From: Eutreptiella sp. 'Long Island Sound 2002'
Lineage: Eukaryota > Euglenozoa > Euglenophyceae > Eutreptiales > Eutreptiaceae
NCBI GenBank assembly: GCA_964036045.1
Contig: OZ038389.1
Location: 67,591,453 to 67,655,452 of the forward strand
Reading direction: 5' to 3'
DNA: 64,000 bases
This document shows positions 1-12,400 of this stretch, piece by piece. The number at the start of each line of letters is the position of its first letter. Positions within the stretch are counted from its first letter, which is position 1. Under the pieces are notes generated by a model. That model saw nothing but the letters and a program-made list of their open reading frames with translations. It did no database searches and was not told the origin of the DNA. The translations under genes were made by a program, and so were the position numbers.

Positions 1-122
1 GGTTAACCGATGGCAGTTGGCGATTACCCAACGGCCGTTAGCGGTAAACCAACGGCGTTTGGCGGTTCACCGCCCGCAGTCGGCGGTAAACCCGACGGTG
101 CACAAACTAGGGGGGGGGGGGG
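1..122. repeat. GGCGGTT-type degenerate repeats and G tract
   Basis: Bases 1-95 are built from degenerate units related to GGCGGTTGGCGGTA, followed by a run of about 13 G at 109-121. Similar units occur at 37496-37768, 58600-58680 and 59515-59590. Confidence 0.6.
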
Positions 123-374
123 ATCAGGGTCCTTAAGGGGAATGAAAAAAAAAAAAGAATAGAAAAAGAAAAGAAAAGAAAAAGCCTTCAAAAGACCACC
201 CTGGGGCTACCACAACAGCACGCACAGCACCATACACCCGAGCTTACCCAGCGGCGATTTGATCACAATGTCTGCATGAAGTGCTGCTGGGATTTTCAAA
301 GCATTGTGTAGAAGCCAGAAATGGATTTGGGGTCCAGCCCCTGCGCACGCCCACACGCACGCACACAAAAACAA

Positions 375-420
<46 letters not shown>

Positions 421-1130
421 GACGATTTTGCTTCACTAGGAGCTTCATGTGGACAGCTGTAGACAGATTAAAGCATGCAGTGCACTGTCAGACTGAATGA
501 CATCAATCCATTTCGCACCACGCTGCCAATTCCCTGAGCCCGGGACTGCCAAACACACACGCAGGCGCACACTAGACGTGACAGGCAGGAGCACACACAA
601 GAGCGCGCACGCGCGCACTCAAACACACACACACACACACACACATACACACACACGTTGATTGACACGAGACAATCAAAGTGGTTCCTGCAGCCATGCG
701 AGAGACCCAGAGTATCAGCCGCCATTGACTGCCACTTCTGAGAGGACAACGGTCCAGGCGGCATGTTTGGTGTCATGCTCCCCTGCCCCATTGCCCCCTG
801 TACCGTCGGCCAGGCGGTTCGGTACTTGGACCGAGGGTCTGCAGGCCCTTCAGCCCGAGCACGGAGCCATGAGTGGGCAGTGCGGGAGGGGATGCAGTGT
901 AGTAGTTTCGGGAGGGGGGGCGGACGCAGGATGCGCTGGGTGTGCACGATGGTCTGGTAGGAGGGATGCTGCACCGGTGCATGCATTGTTGCGGTCCGGC
1001 TGGTGTTTGTGGGGAGGGTGACACACGTCCCTTTTCGAGGCGCGGGCATGCCCAAGCCAAGGATGGCAGCTGCCACTCAAATCTGCACTGAGACTGTCTT
1101 GGCAATGTAAGTCAAGACCATTCCGAAGTC
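122..1130. other. Non-coding stretch with two (CA)n tracts
   Basis: I see no convincing gene here. It holds an A-rich run near 145-185 and (CA)n tracts at about 379-416 and 621-656. Reading frames across the CA tracts are artefacts of the repeat. Confidence 0.5.
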
Positions 1131-1686
1131 ATGTCAAGGGCTTCGGTGGGGCAAGGTCAGCAGCGCTCGTATCATGAGACTTGCTGCAGCCGAGGAGCAA
1201 AGGCCAGTGGAGAAGCTGGCGCAGGAGTTTGGAGAGCTTCCTGCAGCAGGACATCATGGCAGGGGGTGAGCTCCCCCGTCCCAAGGGGTGCCCCACAGGA
1301 AGGGGGTTACACCGACACCTCGCCCTTCGCATGCGGGCCCGTAGGAGGGAGGTACCCCTCATCCTGCCATGAGGTGTCCGTCGTCGCACCAACAGCGGAG
1401 ATGAACAAACGCTGCCTTTTGAAATAGTGTTGAAGGCGCCAATGAAAAGCGTTCGGCGGCCATGCGGAGTCCCCGCTCAGGAGCACTCGGCGGCCCGGTC
1501 CCGGTCCCGGTCCCGGTTCCAGTTTCATGGTTACATTTGGAGGAGTGTGTGAGTGGTCTGAAGAGCTCGATTGCTAATCGAGTGTACACTCACGCACTCT
1601 CTTTTCCGGTATCTGCTGGGACTTGGATTGGGCCCTGCCGCTTGTCACACAGCAGGCCGCACAATACAGACAAACACAAACGCAAA

Positions 1687-1708
1687 CAACATCAACAACA
1701 ACAACAGC

Positions 1709-1739
<31 letters not shown>

Positions 1740-1741
1740 GC

Positions 1742-1818
<77 letters not shown>
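1687..1818. repeat. (CAA)n microsatellite
   Basis: A nearly pure CAA tract of about 130 bp with two CAG interruptions near the start. It is open in all plus frames (poly-Gln, poly-Asn, poly-Thr) and as poly-Val on the minus strand. A 169-codon plus frame (1462-1971) reads it as poly-Gln, but the flanks show no protein character. Confidence 0.9.
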
Positions 1819-1819
<1 letters not shown>

Positions 1820-2025
1820 ACAGCTGCAGCCTCTACCCCCGCCTCGTATCCATGTCTGTTGCTCGGTCCACGTGGGATGTGTCCGTGGCTGGATGTGAAG
1901 CAGCGCAGGTTTGGGCAGCAGGATTGATTGTAGTGTTACAGCCGTGGCGAGACGTCCTGTGTACTGCATGAGGGAGAGATCAGGCAAGCATTAGTGTGCA
2001 GGGCATGCAATACTGATCGTCAGAC

Positions 2026-2347
2026 ATGTCACCTTGGGACCGTGGCGCATCGATTTCAGATGAGGACTCAAAGGTCAGCCTGGGAACTTGGAGGCATGAT
2101 CGCCTTTCCGGAGGAGGTCCGGATGAGGCAATTACTCAGAGCCTTGTCTCCGTATCTGGGCATGCGGCGGTCAACCCATATAGGCCTCAAGATGTGCGTG
2201 ACAAAATCTTCGAGCGATCCCTGAACCTAAAGAAGCAACCCAAGCACAGACCATTCTCCGGCCCTGACATGAGCCCCACCCCTGTCTTCAATCCCCCACG
2301 TGCAGCTGGCCCTAAATCAACTGCTGCTGCTGCCCTGACCGAATGCA
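2026..2347 (+). CDS. Candidate plus-strand exon, unknown protein
   Basis: The frame is open for more than 100 codons from an ATG just after a possible acceptor (GATCGTCAG/ACATG). Its composition looks like real protein: SISDEDSKVSLGTW, then DKIFERSLNLKKQPKHRPF. A possible donor is AAG/GTGGCC. I found no clear partner exons. A poly-Gln frame and a short stretch at about 1154-1265 (ARIMRLAAAEEQRPVEKLAQ) lie upstream on the same strand. It would converge on gene 1. Treat as a hint only. Confidence 0.3.
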
Positions 2348-2996
2348 AGGGTGGCCTGCATGGGTGCTGTTGGGTGCCGGTGCAGCAATGTCGTGCATCC
2401 GCAGCGCCGAGCAAAAAGCCCGCTGCGGTTTGCAGAGCTGGAACATGGAATGTACCGCAGGCACGTGCTGTTGTTCCGGTTGTGATAAAATTGAGGCGGC
2501 ACACACTTTGATGATAAGGCTTTGGGTGGAAGGAAACAGTTGGGATGCGTCTGAAAATTTGGGCCAACATTTGTGAACACTGGTCCAGATGTTGTGCTGT
2601 TTCTCTTCCACCAGCGATGAGGGCATACTGTTGTGAGGGGCTACTGCTGTGCGACATGCGACACCATGCGAACGCCAAATACCACAAGAGCCTGCTGGAG
2701 TCATTGTCAGGGCAGCAGACTGTGTTGGACGTAGGACCCACACACTGGTTTACATTCGGCAAAAACCCGTTTTGGACACGACCATCCCGACCCATACAGG
2801 AATGAGACTGCCTTTGCACCCCTCTCGCGCCCCTCAGAAACCCAAAGAATCCCACAAAATATCAGCAGTTCCCAATCTGGAGCCCTTCGACCTCATGCCA
2901 CAGACAGTTACATAACAGCTGCTTGTGGACAACATAGACACACAAAATGCAGCCTCTCAGGGGGCCAATTGATTCGGGCTTACAGAGAACACACAC

Positions 2997-3127
2997 CTCA
3001 GATCGGACATCGCTGCTGAAATGGTACAAACAAAGCAGCATGTGAGTGCGCCGCTGAGCGTCAATGACCATTTGGCGCAAAAACTCAGATTTGCGGAACT
3101 GAGCCACAGCGGAACGATCATTTGGAT
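2997..3127 (-). CDS. Gene 1 exon 14 (last exon found)
   Basis: Acceptor CACATGTTTTTGTAG. The leading AT completes an Asp codon from exon 13. Encodes 43 further codons, including VAQFRKSEFLRQMVIDAQRR, up to a candidate donor GAG/GTGTGT. If this donor is not used, the frame stops at 2862-2864. Confidence 0.7.
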
Positions 3128-3423
3128 CTACAAAAACATGTGCGGCAGAGTGCGAAGCTTCAAAGCCGTCAGAAAGTTTGAAAGGCTGTGGGCAAGGTTG
3201 CAAGGCTGTAGGCAAAGTCTTAGGGCTGTAGGGCCAAGCTGCAAAGCTGGGGACAAAGCTGCAAAGCTGTGTAGAAAGCTGGAAGGCTGCAGGGCAAAGC
3301 CATAAAACTGTGAGCAAGGCTGTAAAGCTATGGGGAAAGCTGTAAAGCTGCAGGCAAAGCGATACGGCTGTGGGCAGAGCTGAAAAGCTGGAGGCAGAAT
3401 AGATCCACCGGCCAACCGACCGA

Positions 3424-3457
<34 letters not shown>

Positions 3458-6400
3458 GACCGACTACCTAACTGAATGATTAACTGGTCAACCACGATTT
3501 TGCTACCTCAGACCAAACCATTCAAAACGCTTCGATCGCTGAGGCCCCAAATTACACTTGGCGCTCAAACTCCCTACTCCCTCCATTGATCTCACGGTCC
3601 TATCCTATGCTAAAAGAGACTTCAACGTACCTTCCTTCAGCGACACGGTCCGCTTGATGGCCTTGCACACTTCATCCGTCAGCTCCTTCTGTTCCTCGAA
3701 AAAAAGCGTTTGCAGGATACGCAGTCTGCGAACACAAAGCGGTCGCTTCCGGGAGCTGGCGGATGAAATACCAAGCATGTGCACCACCGAGGCAGACACG
3801 TGCTTGGGAGCAGGGATGCATAAGAAGGAGGGGAGGGGGCCCAGAGCGGGGTTGCGAGGAGCGGTAAGAGGGGGCAGTTGGCTGATGTTGGCAAAACAGT
3901 TCGGAGAGTTGTTGTCGGTCGAAAATGCTGTTGGTGGCCTGCACTTCAGGAAACGGGGAGAACGACTCCCTCCCACCCTTTCAATGCATCCCTGCTCGGG
4001 AGTACAGGAAAAAAGAACATACCCAAACACGACAAGCTCAAACCGGTACTTCCCCTCGGGGTAGCGGTACATCTCGTTCTTGATACAGAGCGTCACATAG
4101 TTAATATTGCGAACCACATTGACACTGTGGGTGTAGATCTCCGCCTTGAGTTGCAATGCCCTGATCTTCGGGTTGCTGCAGGAACATGTGGGTGTCTAGA
4201 ATGGGAGACGGCTTGGGCTACCCGCAATCCAGCGAAAATCCTGTGTTTGATCAGCAAAGCCCAGATTCAACAGCAGGAGACAGCCTTACAGCAGGCGCCA
4301 CAGACCCCCTTGCAACAGCAAAGCTGGACCCGATGCAGCAGCACCATTGACCACCTGCAACAGCACTACTGACCCCCTACTGCAGCAGACCACAGCAGCA
4401 CGACTTACTCCCTGCAGCACTACTGACTATACCCCCCTCGCACTGTCCCATAAATCGCAAAACTGGCGCTTCGGGGAGGGGGGGGGGGGCGTACTTGAAA
4501 AAAATAATTGGGGCGCCTTTGGCGCACACAGCGTGCAGTCTTTGAGCCGTCTGGCTCGTGGCGCAGAAGTGGAACCGGAGAGGGGGGGGCTAAATGGGTT
4601 GGCAGAGATCGGAGACCCGTAAGCTTGCGTCCGAGTGGCAAGAGGGACTTGGACTGACCTGCCAAGGACATGCAGCTCTCGCATTTCTTTCTCAATGCTC
4701 TCCCGCTCCTTCGTGGCCTTGTCCAGATGCTGTTCGAAGTCATCCTGCTTATGCCACAGGTTGATTTGGCCGTAGTGAAAAAGCAGAAAAAGGTTGCAAG
4801 CCATGAACACCACAGTGATAGCCACCGCAGTGAAATCGCCCCAGTGGAGCTCCTCCTCAGGGTCTTTGGTGGCAGCAAAATCGGTGCTGTGTCGGTACAC
4901 CAAGTAGCTCCCTACACCGATCGCCAACAGCAGACCGAAAGCGACGCGCCACTTGCAGAACCAGTGGTGCAGCGACCGCACGTCGCTCGGGCCCCATATC
5001 ATCTGGCGAACCTGAGCACAAGAGTGACGGCAGATGTTTCAGTTTCATGACTTGAGCGTCTGTAACTTCACAGACAGAAGTACAGGGATATATGTTTGTT
5101 GGGCCCTGGGATATCCACGTGCGGGTCACTTTCCCGACGAGGGCACAGAACAATCTTGCCCTGCCCTTTCCCACGCTCAGTCCTCCTGGTGGCGAGCGCA
5201 TCATGTCTCACAAGCACATATGCAGAGCAACAAATCAATGAATTCTTGCAATAGCAAACACCAGAACTACAGACAGTCTCCGTGAACAAAAAACACAAAA
5301 ATTAATGAAATCTGACAGGAGAGGATTCAGGATGGATTCTGTGGTGAAAAGCCCATTCAGCATAGCGTGAAAGGTCGGTTTCCCCCCAACCCCCACCCTG
5401 TACCCCTCTATTCACAGTGTTCTTACTGTTTGTCCATCCACGTGCACCACCCTGGGGTGACGGGCTGGTGTTGTAGTAGTAGGTGACGGGGATTTGGCCA
5501 CTTGCTTCTGCTGGTGCAAACATATCTCAGCATGCGGGAAGAAAATCGCTGGGGGGGGGGGGTGCACTGGAAGCACTGGAAGCCCAGGGTCCCCTGTTTT
5601 GCGAGCAGTGCACCTGTCCTCTCCAGTATGCGGTTGGCTTGTCCAGGTTGGCAGGCTGCGGAATGCGCCTCCTCAGGTCCTCCAGTTGCTGATGGTGGTT
5701 CTTCAGACGTTCCTCCAGTCCAACCAGCGTCTCGCGGACACGCCTCTTCCGATCGTCATCCACTTTGAAGGGCACTGTGGTCCCATCGTCTGAGTCAGAG
5801 AGGTCCGCGTTGTCAAAGAAGTCCTGGTATGGGAATTTTTGATACAACTTCATCGGGTTGTGCTGCAGGTCTGCCAGCGACGTACTGCGGTCGTTACCGG
5901 ACAGCACGACAGACGTGGACATAGGGGCAAGCGAAGCATTGACCACGATGCCTCCGACTTGCGGGTTGAAGCTGCGCGTCCAGTCTGTGATGGTCTGTGA
6001 TTGTGTAAACCAGCCCTGCCCATCATCCATCCACCAGCTGGCCATGACCTCCAACGTCTCCTGGTCATCGGTGCTCCGCGCATTCTCCATGCGGATGACC
6101 TCCTGAGCGAATGCGGCTTGCAGTCGGCGGTCCACTCCCGTCCAGAGGGTCAAATCGCGACCAGGACCGAGTCGGTCTGATCCCTGATCAACGCAAAGGA
6201 GCTGCAGCACTGCGCTGATCGAAGGGCATAAACATCACAATATGGCAATTCGAAATTTGAAGTTGAACTTTTCAATTAATGTGGCAGAAATCGTCTAACG
6301 GAATGCAAATTTTTTTGTAGCGCCGGGTTGACATGGAATTTGCCAGAATATACACAACACAAACGGAACATGAAATGTGTCCCTACATTATTCAAAAAAA

Positions 6401-9400
6401 GTTCCAAGATTTGACTTGGGACTGTTCAATGTGCAAAAAATTCCACAATTCGAATTTGAAATACCAAAATATAGCAAAACGAATTGTTTTTCCTACTGTT
6501 AAAGCCAATTTCCAAATTTGAATTTGAAGTTTCATTGGACGTGCAGTAGTCCTTACTTATGTAATTGAACTCCGCATCACAAACGCTACCTGGTACCCAA
6601 TACACAACTACACCTGTACCCCCAGGGCAGAGGATGAAGGATGCAGAAACATACCCGGTGCTGGAACTGCTGTCGAAGGTCGGCCATCTTCACAGCGATC
6701 TCTAATAGCGAGTTCTGCCAAGATCCTCGGAGCTCTTGATTTACCTGTTGCAATGACTGTTTGGCCATGCGATGCAGACCTCGACACTGTTGATACAGTC
6801 CAACCGTCACCTAAAGCAGGATGGCAGAAGCATAAACATAATTCTGATTCAGAGGTATAGTGCTGAGTCTAATGCGACCCCACACAATCAACCCACCTCA
6901 AACGTTACATCACCAACGGTGATGGAAGAAGCTGAAGAAGTCAGTATCAGACGAAAAATTATCAAGCATTGATATACAGCAACACGGACGCAGAGCCAGA
7001 CAAACATCTCTCACGAACCCAAAAAACACGCCAACATGGAGCGTTTTGCAGGGTCAGTGACATTGTTGCCTCGTTGGTGCCCAGTGAGGGGGGGCTTATA
7101 ATGAAGGGCTATTTGGAAAACCGGGTCTGCATGCTGGGCTGACGATATGATGGCGAATTTCAGAAGGGTCCTGCTCCTGAGAAGGCTAAACTGAAGCGAT
7201 GGTGGACCTACCTCAGCCAGTTCAGACTGAGCGTACACCATATCCAAGGTATAAAAAACGAACTGGCTGACTATATATCTCGAAACAACTTCGATGCCCT
7301 CCTAGGTGAGAGCTCGGAGTTGCTGGCCCCTCCTGTGGGAGGGTACACCATTCGCCTGCTTCCCTGTTGTGTCACCAGTCACTTGCCATGTCCGCATAAA
7401 AATACTCTGAACGTGCTGTTGCTGCTGATGCACCAAAAGCATCTTAATTCGAAAAATAATGCACACAGATGGTTGTTGCTCTGACTTGTTGAATTTGAAC
7501 CGTTCGCAAACTGGTGCAGTGGCGCTGATCACATTGCATTCCTTGGCATCATGCTCAGCAAGCAACGAAACATTGACCTCACCACCAATGGGATGTGGGC
7601 GATGCCTTTGAACGCAGGGTGGGTTCCTACCAAGAGCCGTAGGCTGCAGGATTGGCAGGGGTTTGAGAAATATGTCCCTGCGAATAAATATGGTGATGTG
7701 TGCCACAACAGGGTTTCTGCACAGGCAGACAAAGACGACGACTTTGAATAATGAATTTCCAGTTGCAGTGCATGTTGCATCCCACATGCTCACGTTGTCC
7801 TAGCAATTGAAAAAGGACATTGCCGCCCCCACCCACTCCCGCTGCCCAATCCCTCTTTGAAGGGCCCTTTCACGCACATTTGAAAAACAATACACAACCC
7901 TCTACCACCACCACCAGAAAATATTTTCACACAACAGCTTGAAAAACAATACACAACCCTCCACCACCACCACCAGAAAATATTTTCACACAACAGCTTG
8001 AAATTCACAAGAAAATCCGAAAAACAGCGCTTTGCTCCAAGTTGGAACATACCGGCCATCATCCCCACGAGATGTGACGACAGCCTGTGGTCTGGTCTTG
8101 CAAGCTGTCCAAACTCAGATGTGCTACAATCCGCCAAAGCTACACTCAGAACCACTTGCTGCTGAAGGATGCAAGAAAAGTGCGACATGGGTGCTGCACA
8201 GCTCAGAGGCGTAGAATCTGTTGCAGCCTTATATTGTGCAAGAACATGTTGACCCAAGAGCTACTGGGGTGCTCACTTCAATCTGATCGTTAAGCCGTGC
8301 GAAAAAATTGGGAGATCCGGATCTTGTCCGCCTCATGGTGTCTGTTGTGCCTCATGGTGTGTGCATGCCAATGCTAAGTTTATGCCCATGAACATGAAAG
8401 CAAACACACACAATCAGATTCCCTGTTATGGAAGGATGCGACATGCACATTGGGAGGAACGAAAACAAGAATACTTACCCACCCTGCCCAGCCGTCTGGC
8501 CCTGGGAGGCGTACACGCCCAAAATGCAACCTAATCGGTTGGGGGGCACTTTCAGTCAGTTTCTCGGACCCCCAGCAACCGCAACCGCGACGAACCACTT
8601 TTCTAAATATCACCAACTGACTTACCGCTGAACAGCCCCCACCTTGGAGCCTCCTTCCTGATGCAAGCACACAGACCTCTGACTGCTCCACCCATCGCTG
8701 AGTGAGTTTCTCCACGTAATCTTTCCATGTCCGATTTGCAGAGAACACATTCAGCCACCATGCCTCCGCCATGAGGAACAGGTACACAAAGAGGGGTGCT
8801 GGCAGCCAGATGTCTGTGACCAACTGCAAATGCACATGATAAAGCATTGGGCAAGGGCTCGGCACGGTCAGAAGCATGCAATCCCAGGGCTGGGAGGATA
8901 TTGGTGTGGACTGGTAGAGTGATGGTGGACCACGGTTGAAAACCAAAATACCTGATTCCTGCCACTTGCTGTTCAACCCCCTGCTGGGTGGGGTAAGAGT
9001 TGGTGGAGAGGTGGAGTTGTTCAGGGTTCCCCAACGCTGTCAAACACGCAGCCACAATAGACTGCAGCGGCATGAACTTATGAGCCCTTGGCATTGAACC
9101 TCTACTCCGTCCTGCCCTGCACTCCTCCTGCCCTCACCCCTGCACTCATCCTGCTCATCACCCCTGCACTCCTCCTGCCCTCACCCCTGCACTCCCTGCC
9201 CTGCCCTGAGCCCGCAGTGGCGAAACCTGCACGCTTCCTTCCATGAACTTGTCAACGGCAAGCTTTGATGTGAACAGCATAGCAAGACCACTGATAGACA
9301 TTGTAAATACCATTGCTGCTCGAATCTTACGCCCACCACTGCCACCACCAACAATCGCCAACAGCACGAGAAGAGTCACACTGCCCACCAGTGTGTAAGA

Positions 9401-12400
9401 TGGTGTCCATGGGGGCGGTGCATTGAGTCGTTCAAATTCAGCGCGACGCTGCTCCACTATGTCATAAAGAGACTGCGTCATGGGATGCCGAGCCCACTGC
9501 ATCAGCTCCCGGTCATCAGCCGACATCGCCATAACGGTGGAGGTCACAGAAGCCTGGGCTTTGGCATGCTCTGGCATAAGATTGGCATTTGCAGTGGCAG
9601 CCGCAGCGCGGATGTACAGCAGAGGGTCGCCTGGGAAAGCAGTGAAGTGCGGAGGGGCCACGGAACGGGAATGCATGGCACCGTCCATGCGAAAATGTTG
9701 TTCTATTAGACCACGTGGGGGTCCCCCCCCAACCTCAAGCCTCGCCCCACCCTCCCCTCACGGCCACTCCTATTCCCAAATCTGCTGCCTTCCCGGCTCA
9801 TCTGTTCCCGCCACACCACACAGCGGTTGTGGAGGGGGTGGGGGACACCAGCCCTGCGGCAACCCCCCATCTGCAGCCCCAACAGGGGCTGGCGAGGGGG
9901 GGTGGGGGCTTTTTGAACCCCCGCCCCCGCCATTCCATCCCTACCCCTGCACTATCCGCCCCCAAAAATGGCCCTTGAGGGGGAGGGGAGACACAAGTGG
10001 AACCTGCAATGATGGCCCCCATCCGTTCGGCCGTCAGCTCTCCAAGTGGGTGCCTGCCCTTCCAGAAGCGGTCGGCCACCTTGGGGACGAAGGTCGCTGC
10101 CGCGCCCATGCCCAGCGTCTTCATGATTTCTTTGCCGGCAGCGTTTCGGTCATTGCGGATCTGCTGGTTCCTCCACGCTACCTGCAGTAGCAAATGGGCC
10201 ATACGGAGGCATGCAAACGAGGTCACGTGGCTCAGCTGTCATCGCACATGACGCCTGACCAAGAGGTACCAAGTTCGAGTCCCCCATGGGGCACAAAAAT
10301 TAGGCTCAGCCGTCACAGGCGCAAGGATGTCCTGGGTGACCCCGCGAGCCGTAAAGGACTAATAATGCTTCAGTGGTGCCCGGAGATCGCCCGGGTGTTC
10401 TCCCTCTACCTCTATCATACCGAGGCATGCCACAGGGGGTGGATGGCGGTTGGGGAGTCGGGCTCCAACCGAAGGATCCCACTTGGCGAAATCCAAGTGC
10501 GGGGGACTGAGACAGTGCCAAGGGGAAACGGACCAACCGAAAACTGCCCTCAAGAGAAGCGGGCAGAGTAGATACGCTTTAGATCGGGGAAAGGTGGGTT
10601 GAGGCGCAGTTTGCGTACCAAAAAATAGCGCAAAACTTTTTTGTCGAGGATGAAAGTGGATTCTCCCCCAAGATTGTTCTGTTGTCGGGGGTGTGACCGG
10701 GGACGAGCTTGTGCTTTGGGGGAAAATCCACAACGGAATAAGGGGAAGCCGGTGTAAAATCCCATTCAGTTAGGTTAGACAGGTCCGGCGGGTAGACAAA
10801 TGGTGTGGACGGAACCTGCGGAAGACTGACCATTTTCATCAAAGCCAAAACAAAACAAAATGCATTCGGAGGGAGCGGGTGTCTTCCACGATAGAGGGAA
10901 CCGAGCCATCTGCAGACTCATCGTCGCATGCCGCCGGGTTCTGTTAGGCCCGCAAGTGTGCCTGCTTTCTCCCATTTCTCCCTCTTCTTGGCGGATCACG
11001 CCCCTTTCCGCTTTGCCCCCCCCCCTCCAGACCGCGCACCGCCTGCTGGACACAGAATGTTGCGGATGCGCAGAGTGGACCAGCCCCTGTGCATGTCTCA
11101 GTCGTTTCTATTCAGCTCTGCAGGTCCCCCACATAGGCCTGCCTTTGCCATAGTAGCGTAGTGAGAAGATTGGTCTCAGGGACGTGAACGTCCAGTGCAA
11201 TGGACAACGGAATATTTTGCTCCTCACCCCGCGTATTGCATGAATTGCGCGCGCGCGCACCACGAGGTGGTGAGAGCGCCCCAGGCGGCGCACCGTCAAA
11301 GGTGAGATGTGGTCGTGCGAATTCAACCTGCTACAGCACTCAGGTCACCTTGGACTTAGCTTTGTTTTACGAGCTTTAATCGAATTTCTTTGCCCTCGGC
11401 ACGGTCGGCACGGCACGCAGGTCCCAAATTAAGTGTCAACAAGATGAAAATGAAATGGTCTGTCGAGAAATTGCCCTCACCCTCGGGGCAAGTGCAGAGG
11501 TACCACATCATTGCTCTTGAAATACGTCCAATTGTGCGATTTTGGATGTTGCAAACTCACAGTGAACAACAATGGGGACGAGAACCCCTGGAATCCACCC
11601 CCTATGTCCTGGGCTTGGACGGTTTGCACCAGATTTTCTTTCTCACGAAGGACACCATCCGGCAGCTACTGGGCACCTTGTGTTCAGTGAGCACCAATTT
11701 CACGAATGCACGGGGGCTGACCAACTTTGCCGGGTGGATACCAGTGCGTTGATGCTTTCGCGACCGACTAGGGCTGATGGGGCATGGGACCAAGATCCAC
11801 CCCTGGTTACGGATTTCCCAGGGTCGATGTGCCCGTATCAGGGACTGGAACCAGGCCACTTGGATTTCATGAACATGCATGTGCTCACGAGGAGGGAGTT
11901 CAGTCCGGCTTGGGTCGTGCCCGTGTATCCCAATCGTCCGGAATTTGCTGACGCACCTCATCCACACCAGCGTCCTCCCCCCACACCATCGACCACTGCA
12001 CCTCCCCCACTGACGTAGGTCGGAGGGTCCGGGGGGGCGCGGGGAGGGGGAGGAGGGGGTTTTGAGGTCTGGCGTGACCATGTGGCAGCCCATGCACACA
12101 CACAAGGTCCAAAGCTCACCCAGGCGATACCCAGAGTGTATGCACATAGCATACACCCATAACACGCGTAGCACAAGCGAGGGAAGAACATTTCCCCCCG
12201 GTCCTTCGCATATCTCCCCGGTCTTTCCCGCATCTTCCCCGGTCCTCCGTGTTACGTGTAGGGCCACAGCTTTGGACCTTTGGCGAGAAATAATGCAGAG
12301 ATGCAAGTGGCCCAGATCCACTTGCGCCACCTGACTTCTGTGAGCGGAGGCTTCTTTTTTTCCCACCTACACCCCCGCAATATCTCTTTCGCTATACTGA

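Noticed and set aside
1462-1971. 169-codon plus frame with poly-Gln
   Set aside because: Length comes from the CAA tract; flanking sequence is not protein-like and includes a (PV)n run from another simple repeat.
2862-2996. Read-through C-terminus of gene 1 (44 codons, Cys-rich)
   Set aside because: A good donor GAG/GTGTGT precedes it and its composition differs from the exons. Kept only as an alternative.
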